From positions 62,001 through 126,000 of the forward strand of contig NZ_JUIW01000005.1 in the NCBI RefSeq assembly GCF_004151245.1: a stretch of 64,000 nt of DNA, given 5' to 3'. Below, piece after piece: positions 51,001 through 57,475 of the stretch. The translations under genes were made by a program, and so were the position numbers. The stretch is from Flavobacterium beibuense (GTDB lineage: Bacteria > Bacteroidota > Bacteroidia > Flavobacteriales > Flavobacteriaceae). The notes beneath the pieces were generated by a model that searched no databases, was not told the DNA's origin, and saw only the letters and a program-made list of their open reading frames with translations. Every line of letters starts with the position of its first letter. The first letter of the stretch is position 1.

Positions 51001-51737
51001 TCATCTATTGAAACAGCTCTTCTAAATAAATTACCTTCAAAATATTGAAGGGTTTTTCGTAAAGATTTATTTTTGACATTTAATTTTTTTACTTTAATGG
51101 GGACATCAGTAAATAAGTTAAATAATTTATTGTGTAAATCTATTTGTTTGAATTTTACCTCATTATCAATGGAATACTGATCTGCTAAATATGCTCTCAA
51201 AATTTGCTCTCTACGTTCCCTATTTTCATGAATTTGACTAAAAAGTGCTGAATTCATAAAGTCTTGAGCATTTAAAATTTCAGGAAAAGACCATTTGAAT
51301 AGAGGGTCTTTTTCTATTAACCTTGATAAATCATCTCGCCACCAACAGAGGGATGGTATTGAAATGTTTTCTTCAAGTAGTTTGTTCACTTTGTCAATGC
51401 TTCCTCCATCTAAATGAGATGTTCCTTTTACATTCGTGAGGATATAATATTTTACGGCTCCACGTGGAATCAAATTTTTAATTTTTGGTATTTCACCTTT
51501 CAAGATTTCAAAAAGCCATTTATGAGGGTCAGCTATGTTATTTGGATTTCTTACAAATTTTACTTGATAAACATTAAAGCTTTTTTTTGATGAATTCATA
51601 TAATATGAAAGAGCATCTCTGCCTCCATCTGGTTGGCCAACAGGTAATGATTGAACATCTATAAATTCTTTGGTAATTATTGTATTACATAATTCCTGAA
51701 ATCTTTCATCACCTAAATTTTCAAAGAAATAGTCCAT
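48018..51737 (-). CDS. Nuclease-NACHT STAND NTPase (probable antiphage protein)
   Basis: This 1239-residue protein has an N-terminal restriction-endonuclease-like domain (about 1-150) with the PD-(D/E)xK core PDGGRD (37-41 with D41) and QVK (58-60; Lys60). A NACHT NTPase (about 260-560) follows with Walker A GGPGQGKST (278-286), Walker B LLVFDGFDEI (388-397) and sensor-type VLITSRPAA. The long C-terminal part (about 560-1239) is helical and should be the sensor. Such proteins detect a phage product, oligomerise, and cut DNA or otherwise kill the infected cell. It is monocistronic cargo of the integrative element; the phage trigger cannot be told from sequence. Effector, NTPase and sensor order is that of Avs and bacterial NACHT proteins. 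Confidence 0.85.
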   Translation of the reverse strand: MDYFFENLGDERFQELCNTIITKEFIDVQSLPVGQPDGGRDALSYYMNSSKKSFNVYQVKFVRNPNNIADPHKWLFEILKGEIPKIKNLIPRGAVKYYILTNVKGTSHLDGGSIDKVNKLLEENISIPSLCWWRDDLSRLIEKDPLFKWSFPEILNAQDFMNSALFSQIHENRERREQILRAYLADQYSIDNEVKFKQIDLHNKLFNLFTDVPIKVKKLNVKNKSLRKTLQYFEGNLFRRAVSIDEYLYYDNPETIGAAKFLLHSRIQNEIERILLEGGPGQGKSTISQYISQVHRARLLNKSEDLKFIPEDILQSSIRLPFKIDLRDIASWIERKNPYEADLNNSFFESNWKNSLESFLVSHIIYHSKITEFNTSDLSAIIKQSSILLVFDGFDEIANLSVRKDVVEFINKGINRISENAKSIQVLITSRPAAFSDTIGFEVDLYPHFELTDITTQIIEEYLEKWIKASNLTPREAKDIKKLLKDKLELPHLKELTKSPMQLAIFISLLRTRGESLPNKRTALYDSYIELFFNRESEKNTIIRDYRDLIIDIHQYLAWILHSEAEYLKNSGSISFDNLIKRLKLYLEEEGHKTDIADKLFNVVKERVCALISRVQGTFEFEIQPLREYFCAKYLYETSPYSPPGREKPGTKPERFDAIARSFYWQNVVRFFAGCFDKGELPMLIEKLNELQDDKYLQYTNYPRVLTSQILFDHVFTQYPSLLKKVVEIILNGMGGLVIDAPSSNDAIILPDNSGRIELVTECFKQLAMMPKKDYAIELIEIINNNPLDKYRLWAEKISSFKNDDLTNWFEYGYQLQLTHIIDKEHVINILEESKDINTKYKRLQTLINGNGLENVLNDFNLKEQVLEGILDGKIFVTNRKSGYTVLSQLGEILNPYLLGNLFNSDFNGSFKEYVILYLHHKVDPPETNIVDSLDRKVNNFIKQIDSALNSSTKEFCSSTEPWDLIIESLRDSFGERWNFNVLAVISAGIKSRNDSLSDFANLQDNSKSLVKRIRYARLKSGNIKFWQEVFKDENIKLSLLIFFSWATDRTIFLLSNDSSNLLKNLSDDDYMDLVSAVQKVNNSGKTNSQILLSLLKNNSLSNEFKFMICLRFNDDRSKKFISEYVNLDSPKLSNYKIIKLDNIISVFLKKPNLDLLDEIEKVYALSDRFSNRHLRSRHYHYESKEILIPLEIAEKVMKNPKVYPRIISIICEKTCRLNANKHIKHVGKVAKSNKWFVE

Positions 51738-52169
51738 TTTTTGATCTTTATGAATTGTAGTAAAAATAGTTATAATTTTTTTTAAAAAATTAAAAAATTA
51801 CGTACATCCGAATCTCCCCATAAAACAAGCCCCCTCTTTTTTAAAATGTAAACTCCCCCGTACCCTTTTAATACAGAAACTTTTTTCAGGGCAGATATAT
51901 AAATCTTCGGAAATTTATTTAAAGGTTTTTCTGCAATGAATTTGTAATCTCACTTTACAATTCAATCTCATGTTTCTCAGAAAGTAGTAATGTTATGCTT
52001 TGAGCGTAAAAAAACAGTTCGTCGATTTTTTTTGTATTTTATCGAAAATGGAAATTATATAATTATAGTAGAAATTATTTTTGCAGTGATATCAAACTTA
52101 AATACTTTAAAAGCTTTTAGAGATTTGAATTTATTTAAATAATTAAAAAATTAATTTAATATTTTAATA
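51738..52169. repeat. Gene-free region with an element-internal duplicated segment
   Basis: These 432 bases lie between the divergent NACHT and Cys-rich lipoprotein genes and hold no gene. Its part around 51825-51995 resembles 53170-53300: both read an AAGCC-C-CTCTTTT-like line, a CTC-CCC-rich stretch, TGCA-GATGAATTT, then a TTTCTCAGAAAGTAGTAAT-like end (TTCTCGGAAAGAAGTAAT in the other copy). A TATTTTTG box at 52076-52083 may be a promoter for the lipoprotein gene. Confidence 0.55.
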
Positions 52170-52832
52170 ATGAAAAATTTAAAAGTAACAGTTCTTGCTA
52201 TTTTAAGCGCTGCTTTTTTTATCGTATCTTGCTCAGAAGAGCAAAATCCCGCAGAAGTAGAAACAAGTTCCATAGCATTAAAGACCATAAATAACGATGG
52301 TGACATGGCTTTACAAAAGGCTTTTGCTTTAACCAAAATCCAGGACATAAATAAAATTGATTTGAATTTCTTAAAGGAAGAAATTAATGATTTTACATAT
52401 GATAATATTTATGGGTATGAAAAAGCAGAAACCAATGAGAAAATCTTAGTTGTTGAAAATACTACTACAGATGAATTATATGTTCTTAAAGGAATTTATG
52501 AAAATAATAAGTTTACTACTTCAAAGAAAATCTTTGGAAGAATTAATTTAGACGAAAAAGGAACTGGAACTATATCAGCAGATAATGTTTACGCAGGTGT
52601 TAGTTTCGATTTAGTTCTTGATGGAGGCTATACTCAAGATATTATCCAAGTAGGGACGGATGATAATGATGATGATGATGGTTTTACACTATGTCAAAGA
52701 GAAGAAGGTGAAGGTACAATAGATTGTTACAAAAGAGAAGCTGATGAATTTTGTGATGATTGGATTAGCTGTGCAGCGATAGCTACTAATACCACAATAC
52801 ATTTATTAATTTTAGCTGTTTGTAGTTGTTAA
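52170..52832 (+). CDS. Lipoprotein with Cys-rich hydrophobic tail
   Basis: This 220-residue protein has a lipobox at FFIVSCSEE (Cys21). The middle part is unremarkable, then comes an Asp run (DDNDDDDGF, about 165-173) and a 50-residue C-terminal part with cysteines in TLCQ, DCYK, EFCDD, ISCAA and a final VCSC. The end is hydrophobic (HLLILAVCSC). No family is recognised. The tail looks like a bacteriocin-type or disulfide-bonded secreted module, but nothing proves it. It is followed after 17 bases by a small membrane protein gene, as toxin and immunity genes sometimes are. Confidence 0.65.
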   Translation: MKNLKVTVLAILSAAFFIVSCSEEQNPAEVETSSIALKTINNDGDMALQKAFALTKIQDINKIDLNFLKEEINDFTYDNIYGYEKAETNEKILVVENTTTDELYVLKGIYENNKFTTSKKIFGRINLDEKGTGTISADNVYAGVSFDLVLDGGYTQDIIQVGTDDNDDDDGFTLCQREEGEGTIDCYKREADEFCDDWISCAAIATNTTIHLLILAVCSC

Positions 52833-52849
52833 TTTAAACATTTATAATT

Positions 52850-53041
52850 ATGATATTTTTAAATAGAGTTAACCCAATAATACTTCTTATAGTTGGAATG
52901 ATTCTGGTACTTATTGGAGCATTCATAAAGATAACTACCAAATTTCCAATTTACTATTTGTTTATTGGAATAGGAATTCTTTTAGAAGTTTATTCAATAA
53001 TTAGAATTGTTTTAAAACTAAATATTTTTTTTAAAAAGTAA
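52850..53041 (+). CDS. Small membrane protein next to the Cys-rich lipoprotein
   Basis: This 63-residue protein has two membrane helices (IILLIVGMILVLIGAFI and YYLFIGIGILLEVYSII) and a Lys-rich end. It is not a recognised family. It is 17 bases behind the lipoprotein gene, followed by a strong terminator, so the two form a two-gene unit. An immunity or anchoring role for the partner is speculation. Confidence 0.6.
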   Translation: MIFLNRVNPIILLIVGMILVLIGAFIKITTKFPIYYLFIGIGILLEVYSIIRIVLKLNIFFKK

Positions 53042-53050
53042 TTGATTTTT

Positions 53051-53080
53051 ATAAAGGGCAAAAATTATTTTGCCCTTTAT
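53051..53080 (+). terminator. Terminator after the small membrane protein gene
   Basis: Arms AAAGGGCAAAA and TTTTGCCCTTT with a TTA-like loop lie ten bases after the stop. Confidence 0.88.
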
Positions 53081-53164
53081 TACATTTGGGAAAACAGCAT
53101 TTGTCCTGTTGTCTCATCATTATTTATATAAAGGGAATACAAATTTTTAAAAATTTGTATGTAC

Positions 53165-53466
53165 TTAAGCCTCCCGTAAATCAAGCCTCTCTTTTAAAAG
53201 AAAGAAACTCTCCCTCGTAGCCCTGTTGTACTATAGATTTGCAGGGATGAATTTATGATCTCTTTTCAGCTTTTATTTCTTGCTTCTCGGAAAGAAGTAA
53301 TTTATATACTTCTTACAGATGTCTGAGAAATAACGTAAACATCTAAACAAGCTAAAGTAGGAATCTCTTATTAATCCCTCATCACCACGTAGTACACCAC
53401 ACTAAGCACCCTTACTTATTGGTGCAGGCTATACAGCCTGCCATTATGGATTAATGTTATTCCATA
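53165..53466. repeat. Gene-free region with duplicated segment and inverted repeats
   Basis: The 458-base gap after the terminator holds no gene. Its first part resembles 51825-51995. It also holds three inverted repeats: AAGAAGTA / TACTTCTT (53292-53299 and 53307-53314), nested between TTCTCGGA and TCTGAGAA; GCAGGCT / AGCCTGC (53424-53430 and 53435-53441); and TATGGA / TCCATA (53445-53450 and 53461-53466). They may be an origin or regulator-binding region ahead of the small gene at 53500. Confidence 0.5.
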
Positions 53467-53499
53467 GTGTAATGTAAAACTCAAAAACCTTTAAGTATT

Positions 53500-53874
53500 A
53501 TGGTACGAATTGTAAACTTTAAAAAAAGACAATCTGAAGATGGTAAAGAATTCTTTGTTCTTGAAATCACAGCAGGAATTGAAATGGTAATGAGCCAGTC
53601 TACAGGTCAGTTCTATGCTACAGCTAAGAAAGCTTATATAGCTTCAACCTTTGATGAAGAAACATGTAAGGCATTGGTAGGCTCAGAAATGCCAGGAAGT
53701 ATTATTAAGGCAGAATGTGAGCCTTATGAATATACTATTCGTGATACTGGAGAAGTAATTTCTCTAAGCTATAGGTATGTATATCTACCTGAGCAAATGA
53801 AGAACTTAGTTAATGATGTGAGTTTATCTTCAGGAAATGTTCAGCATGAAGAATTACCTATGCAACAAGTCTAA
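53500..53874 (+). CDS. Hypothetical protein of the mobile element
   Basis: This 124-residue protein has a beta-rich start (MVRIVNFKKRQSEDGKEFFV) and ends LPMQQV. It is not recognised. Size, strand pattern and place before a JAB/RadC gene are compatible with a single-stranded-DNA-binding or accessory replication protein of the element, but there is no motif that proves it. It stands alone on a short transcript ending with a hairpin. Confidence 0.6.
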   Translation: MVRIVNFKKRQSEDGKEFFVLEITAGIEMVMSQSTGQFYATAKKAYIASTFDEETCKALVGSEMPGSIIKAECEPYEYTIRDTGEVISLSYRYVYLPEQMKNLVNDVSLSSGNVQHEELPMQQV

Positions 53875-53888
53875 AGTCTAACTTATAG

Positions 53889-53944
53889 TCCGTCCACTTT
53901 TGAATTATGTATATTATATGTACCTCAATTCTGGACGGATTTTT
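53889..53944 (+). terminator. Hairpin between the hypothetical and JAB/RadC genes
   Basis: Arms TCCGTCCA (53889-53896) and TGGACGGA (53932-53939) enclose 35 bases and are followed by TTTTTA. It could terminate transcription before the JAB gene at 53957. Confidence 0.5.
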
Positions 53945-53956
53945 AATTTCTAAATC

Positions 53957-54391
53957 ATGCAATTAGCAGAAATAAAAGTGTCTTACACTAATCAAAATAC
54001 TCAGAAGAAAAAGGTATTACACAGTAAAGATATTTATGAGGCAATAATACCTAATTGGAACTCAGAGACAATAGAATATATTGAGGAATCCAAAATTATA
54101 TTACTCAATAGGGCAAGTGTAATCCTCGGAGTATATGAATTATCTAAAGGAGGTATCTCAGGTACAGTAGTAGATTTACGTATTATCCTTGCAGTAGCTT
54201 TAAAATGCAATGCCAGTAATATTGTATTAATACATAATCATCCTTCAGGTAATTTACAACCCAGTGAACAGGATAAGATTATAACTAAGAAACTCAGAGA
54301 AGCAAGTAAGCTATTGGATTTACTATTACTGGATCACGTGATTATATCCAAAGAAGGATATTACAGTTTTGCTGATAATGGGATTTTATAA
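53957..54391 (+). CDS. JAB/RadC-type metalloprotease domain protein
   Basis: This 144-residue protein has a RadC/JAB domain with the JAMM motif HNHPSGNLQPSEQD, giving H93, H95, S103 and D106 as the metal ligands and catalytic pocket, and ILAVALKCNASNIVLI before it. Plasmid- and island-borne RadC-like proteins of this length lack the N-terminal HhH domain of chromosomal RadC, as here. The role is unclear, with DNA processing or anti-restriction proposed for similar genes. The start ATG lies 13 bases after a hairpin. Confidence 0.88.
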   Translation: MQLAEIKVSYTNQNTQKKKVLHSKDIYEAIIPNWNSETIEYIEESKIILLNRASVILGVYELSKGGISGTVVDLRIILAVALKCNASNIVLIHNHPSGNLQPSEQDKIITKKLREASKLLDLLLLDHVIISKEGYYSFADNGIL

Positions 54392-54584
54392 TTTATGTGT
54401 ATGTGTAAAGGAGTGAATAAAAAGCTATAACTGCCTATAATGTACTTTCAAATAAAATTCCGAGATATAATATTATAGCCAAAATGTGCTTACGATAGAG
54501 TTTTAAATAATAATTCTATACTCTTATTATCTGTCTGAGTTTATTATCAGCTATTTAAGTAGTGTAACTACTAAATAGCCAAAT

Positions 54585-54806
54585 TTATAGTTCAAAAGAA
54601 AAGAATTCCTGTAGTGATATTTCTAAGGCAGTACAAATTTTATAAAGTGTAAAAGTGTTTGTACTTGTATTGCCAGATTCAATTCTATTCATATTAGACT
54701 TTTCAAAATTGCATAAGTGAGCCAGCTCTACTTGGGTCATATTTTTTGACTCCCTGAGTTGTCTAATCCTAATGCCTAATTTATTTTGAAAGCTTTGTTT
54801 GTCCAA
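54585..54806 (-). CDS. XRE-family helix-turn-helix regulator
   Basis: This 73-residue protein is a single Cro/C1-type HTH domain (RIRQLRESKNMTQVELAHLC, NFEKSNMNRIESGNTSTN). It binds DNA as a dimer. The divergent gene at 54914 encodes a lipoprotein, and a perfect 20-bp palindrome (54852-54871) overlaps the promoter of that gene. The palindrome is 46 bases upstream of this gene's start, so the protein probably represses the lipoprotein gene and perhaps itself. Confidence 0.88.
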   Translation of the reverse strand: MDKQSFQNKLGIRIRQLRESKNMTQVELAHLCNFEKSNMNRIESGNTSTNTFTLYKICTALEISLQEFFSFEL

Positions 54807-54851
54807 CTTTTAAATATCTCATTCAAAAGTTGTCATATTTGATAAATTAAG

Positions 54852-54883
54852 GGTTATCAATATTGATAACCTTGCTATATTTG
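54852..54883 (+). promoter_or_regulatory. Palindromic operator overlapping a TATATTTG promoter
   Basis: GGTTATCAATATTGATAACC at 54852-54871 is a perfect 20-bp palindrome. The -7 box TATATTTG is at 54876-54883, so the palindrome covers the -33 to -12 region of the promoter for the lipoprotein gene at 54914. It is the best candidate site for the adjacent XRE repressor. Confidence 0.75.
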
Positions 54884-54913
54884 TCTTTATAATAATTAAC
54901 CAATCACCTAAAA

Positions 54914-55771
54914 ATGAAGATAATCTATAAAACTCAGGTAGTAATACTATCTATGTTTCTTTTACTCTCTTGTAAAGAGCAGACAAATCATAATGATGAA
55001 AGTAATGATATAGTTCTTTCAGATGATACTTTAATATCTAAAGACACTCTTTTTGGAAGCTTTTACTCTGGAATGGATAAAGACAGTCCATCAATAAACT
55101 ATAATGATGGATATACTTTTTATAATAAAAGTGATTCAATACATTTTGATTTTTCTTTTGAATTTGATAGAAAAAATAAACTTGACACCCTTGTCCTAAA
55201 TCACTACAATGAAGATAGCAATGACAAAGACTTTGAGTATATTTTACGTTTATATGAGGACAAATATGGAAAGTTTACAAAGAAGCAAATAACCAAAAAA
55301 GAGATTGCTTTTCAATACTATAAGATAAAGAGAATATTTTGGGGAAATAAAAATAAATACGATTATGCTGTAGATAACAGAAAGATTCATGAATGTGATG
55401 AAAATCCATTTATATGTGGGTCATTTAAATGTTACATCTCTTGTAAAGATGAATATGGATTCCATATACAGACTACAAATTTGAAAACAGGAGATTTAGA
55501 ATTCCTTAATGTTGAAATGGAAAAGAAAGATGCTGAGTTTTCAAATTACAATCTAACCTCATATTATAAAGTGGTGGATTCAAAGTATATCGAATTAAAC
55601 CAAGTAAATTATATGGAGAAGGGTAGAGATAAAAAAAGGTTTGATTATACAAAACTGATTAACTTTTCCAATAACGTAATTACAATCAAATATTCGAGTG
55701 TCATTAATAAGGTACGTACAGATTCATTATTTATAGATGAGCAAAAAATGAAGAATAAATCAGATATCTAA
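54914..55771 (+). CDS. Lipoprotein of unknown function
   Basis: This 285-residue lipoprotein has Cys20 (FLLLSCKEQ). The mature part is rich in Lys, Asp, Tyr and Asn, and has CDENPFICGSFKCYISCKDE with four cysteines in the middle (about 155-175), perhaps a disulfide-linked loop. No domain is recognised. It is the last gene before attR and is probably controlled by the divergent XRE regulator. Confidence 0.7.
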   Translation: MKIIYKTQVVILSMFLLLSCKEQTNHNDESNDIVLSDDTLISKDTLFGSFYSGMDKDSPSINYNDGYTFYNKSDSIHFDFSFEFDRKNKLDTLVLNHYNEDSNDKDFEYILRLYEDKYGKFTKKQITKKEIAFQYYKIKRIFWGNKNKYDYAVDNRKIHECDENPFICGSFKCYISCKDEYGFHIQTTNLKTGDLEFLNVEMEKKDAEFSNYNLTSYYKVVDSKYIELNQVNYMEKGRDKKRFDYTKLINFSNNVITIKYSSVINKVRTDSLFIDEQKMKNKSDI

Positions 55772-55884
55772 AACTTTCGGAGGATAGAAATTAATAATTT
55801 AATGAATTATATTACAGATAGAAATTAACTATTATTCAGTTTTAAATGTCTATTTTTACAGGCTTACTAAGGTAAGGTGTGGTT

Positions 55885-55925
55885 AAAAGATGGGGTTGAG
55901 CAATTTGCCCTGTCTTTTATTTTTT
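55885..55925 (+). terminator. Possible terminator after the lipoprotein gene
   Basis: An imperfect stem, AAAAGATGGG with CCCTGTCTTTT, encloses about 14 bases and is followed by TTTTTT. It is about 115 bases after the stop codon at 55771. The rest of the gap up to attR shows no gene. Confidence 0.5.
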
Positions 55926-56058
55926 AATAATGTTTAACCCATAAAAGTGGAGTAACTGAGAAGGGCATTTAAGTGTTTTTTATACTTGTATGTGTCCTGA
56001 AATTTTTTTGGAAAGCTAAGGTTTTGAATTATAATGATATAAGTTTGGATAGTAAGGA

Positions 56059-56220
56059 CCCGTCCAGACCGCCAGTAAAGGAGAAGTAGCCTCGCAATTG
56101 CGGGGCTTTTTTCGCCTCAAAGCATTTAAGATTAGTTGTGTTGTTTGCCCTTAACCGGGCTGGCTTAGTAGTTAAACCGAATGAAAGGCTTTCCATTAAA
56201 TTGGAGGGCTTTTTTGATTT
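56059..56220 (+). repeat. Right attachment repeat (attR)
   Basis: This is a 162-bp copy of the block at 40551-40710, starting with the 16 last bases of tRNA-Asp (CCCGTCCAGACCGCCA) but without the rest of the tRNA. The first 93 bases are identical to attL; later there are few differences. The chromosome resumes beyond it. Confidence 0.9.
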
Positions 56221-56251
56221 TAATACCTTTATGTTTTAAAATTTCTTCACA

Positions 56252-56692
56252 ATGGCACTATGGCAGATTTCCTTTTTTATTATTCCTAAAGACGAATTTG
56301 AGAGTCATATCCAACTATATAAAAATGAGGATGGATTATTTGATAATACAGATTACTGGAAAGAAAATGTAGATCCTTTAATTTTTAAATCTTTGGATGT
56401 TTTTCTGCCTAAAGTTAAGTCATGGTCTGATAATATTATACAATATGGAACTCTTGATTCTAATGTGTTTGAGATTCGAATAGAAGACAATTTGATAGAA
56501 TCAGTGTCTTTTAGGATAAATTTTACTTCTGATTATGAAGGTGTTTTGAGGGAGATAATAAGACTTTGTATTATAAACAGTCTGGTAATACTTACTGCTG
56601 ATTTAAAATTGATGCCTTTGAATTTCGAGATTATTAATACATATGTGCAGCAATCTCCGCAAGTATTTAAATATAATAGTTTTTTAAACTAG
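56252..56692 (+). CDS. Hypothetical protein just outside attR
   Basis: This 146-residue soluble protein starts MALWQISFFIIPKDEFE and has mixed alpha/beta composition with many aromatic and acidic residues. It is not recognised. The size and flavour are like small immunity proteins or uncharacterised stress proteins, but there is no evidence for either. It starts 32 bases after the attR block, and a DUF4180 gene follows after about 45 bases. Confidence 0.68.
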   Translation: MALWQISFFIIPKDEFESHIQLYKNEDGLFDNTDYWKENVDPLIFKSLDVFLPKVKSWSDNIIQYGTLDSNVFEIRIEDNLIESVSFRINFTSDYEGVLREIIRLCIINSLVILTADLKLMPLNFEIINTYVQQSPQVFKYNSFLN

Positions 56693-56738
56693 TAAGCCTA
56701 TTTGATTTATACCTTTGGTTTCCAAACTTCTTACTTCA

Positions 56739-57098
56739 ATGGAAATAAAAACTCATCATATAAATAATCTAACCGTAGCCGAGATAGTTTCTCCTGGTGT
56801 TGTTATAACTACTGCTGAAGACGGTATAGACTTAGTTGGTAATCTATATTATCAGGGATTTGATAAGGCAATACTTTATAAAGAGCATATTACCCCTGCC
56901 TTTTTTGATTTGAAAAACCGACTAGCCGGTGAAATACTGCAAAAGTTTTCTAATTACAGGATGAAGCTTGTTATTGTGGGTGACTTTACCAAATATGAAA
57001 GTAAAAGCCTAAAGGATTTTATTTTTGAAAGTAATAAAGGGACAACAGTCAATTTTGTTGCCTCTGTAACGGAAGTCCTCAATAAGTCTGAGAAATAA
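56739..57098 (+). CDS. DUF4180 family protein
   Basis: This 119-residue protein is of the DUF4180 family: VITTAEDGIDLVGNLYYQGFD, then ITPAFFDLKNRLAGEILQKF and NYRMKLVIVGDFTKYESKSL. This region is STAS/alpha-beta-like and of unknown function. ATG at 56739 is chosen over an in-frame TTG at 56715 because it begins the conserved EIKTHHINNL. A terminator follows directly. Confidence 0.82.
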   Translation: MEIKTHHINNLTVAEIVSPGVVITTAEDGIDLVGNLYYQGFDKAILYKEHITPAFFDLKNRLAGEILQKFSNYRMKLVIVGDFTKYESKSLKDFIFESNKGTTVNFVASVTEVLNKSEK

Positions 57099-57100
57099 TA

Positions 57101-57128
57101 AAAAAGCCCCTCAATTGTGGGGCTTTTT
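57101..57128. terminator. Bidirectional terminator after the DUF4180 gene
   Basis: Arms AAAAAGCCCC and GGGGCTTTTT around TCAATTGT lie between convergent genes. Confidence 0.92.
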
Positions 57129-57141
57129 AATTTTGAATCTA

Positions 57142-57393
57142 TTAATTTCCTAATAGGGAAATGTCTATAATTTTTATCATTGCAGTAAAGTCGGTCATAA
57201 CTGTTCCTTTGGCTGCTGTGCTTTTTATGTTTTTTATATAGGCATCGCTGTTATAGTTCCAGAGGTACATGGCTTCTTCAGTATTGTTCTTGTCGCCCGA
57301 AGACATGGGTAGCCTTAATATTTCTGTAAATATTTTATTTCGCATTTCAGTTAAAGCAACAGTATCTGTTATCTTAAAGAACTCCGTTATCAT
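57142..57393 (-). CDS. Small hypothetical protein
   Basis: This has about 83 residues from ATG at 57393 (MITEFFKITDTVALTEMRNK ... IIDISLLGN). The in-frame opening continues to 57522 into the desaturase gene and includes KKSEKKEQLAKM, so a start at a non-ATG codon slightly upstream is possible. No family is recognised. It lies directly downstream of the desaturase gene on the same strand and could be co-transcribed. Confidence 0.5.
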   Translation of the reverse strand: MITEFFKITDTVALTEMRNKIFTEILRLPMSSGDKNNTEEAMYLWNYNSDAYIKNIKSTAAKGTVMTDFTAMIKIIDISLLGN

Positions 57394-57475
57394 TTTCGCC
57401 AATTGTTCTTTTTTTTCAGATTTTTTTATAGAGCTTATTATTAGATAAACAAGGTACGACAATAAAAGGCAGTTA

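Larger units (their letters stand above)
40551..56220. mobile_element. Integrative element inserted in tRNA-Asp
   Basis: About 15.5 kb lie between the direct repeats at 40551-40710 and 56059-56220. A tyrosine integrase is the first gene. Contents are an HNH endonuclease, a helicase-like ATPase, a Sak4-like ATPase, a DUF3871 protein, a nuclease-NACHT protein, a Cys-rich lipoprotein, a JAB/RadC protein, an XRE regulator and a lipoprotein. The DNA is visibly more AT-rich than its surroundings, and codon use differs (many AGG/AGA, ATA). No relaxase, conjugation, capsid, portal or terminase gene was found, so transfer would depend on a helper. Closest type: integrative mobilizable element or phage-satellite-like island. 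Confidence 0.88.

Noticed and set aside
40551-56220. The element considered as a prophage
   Set aside because: No capsid, portal, tail, lysis or terminase gene could be found.
56181-56372. Opening of 63 codons across attR and the following gene
   Set aside because: It is in a different frame from the credible gene at 56252 and begins within the att repeat.
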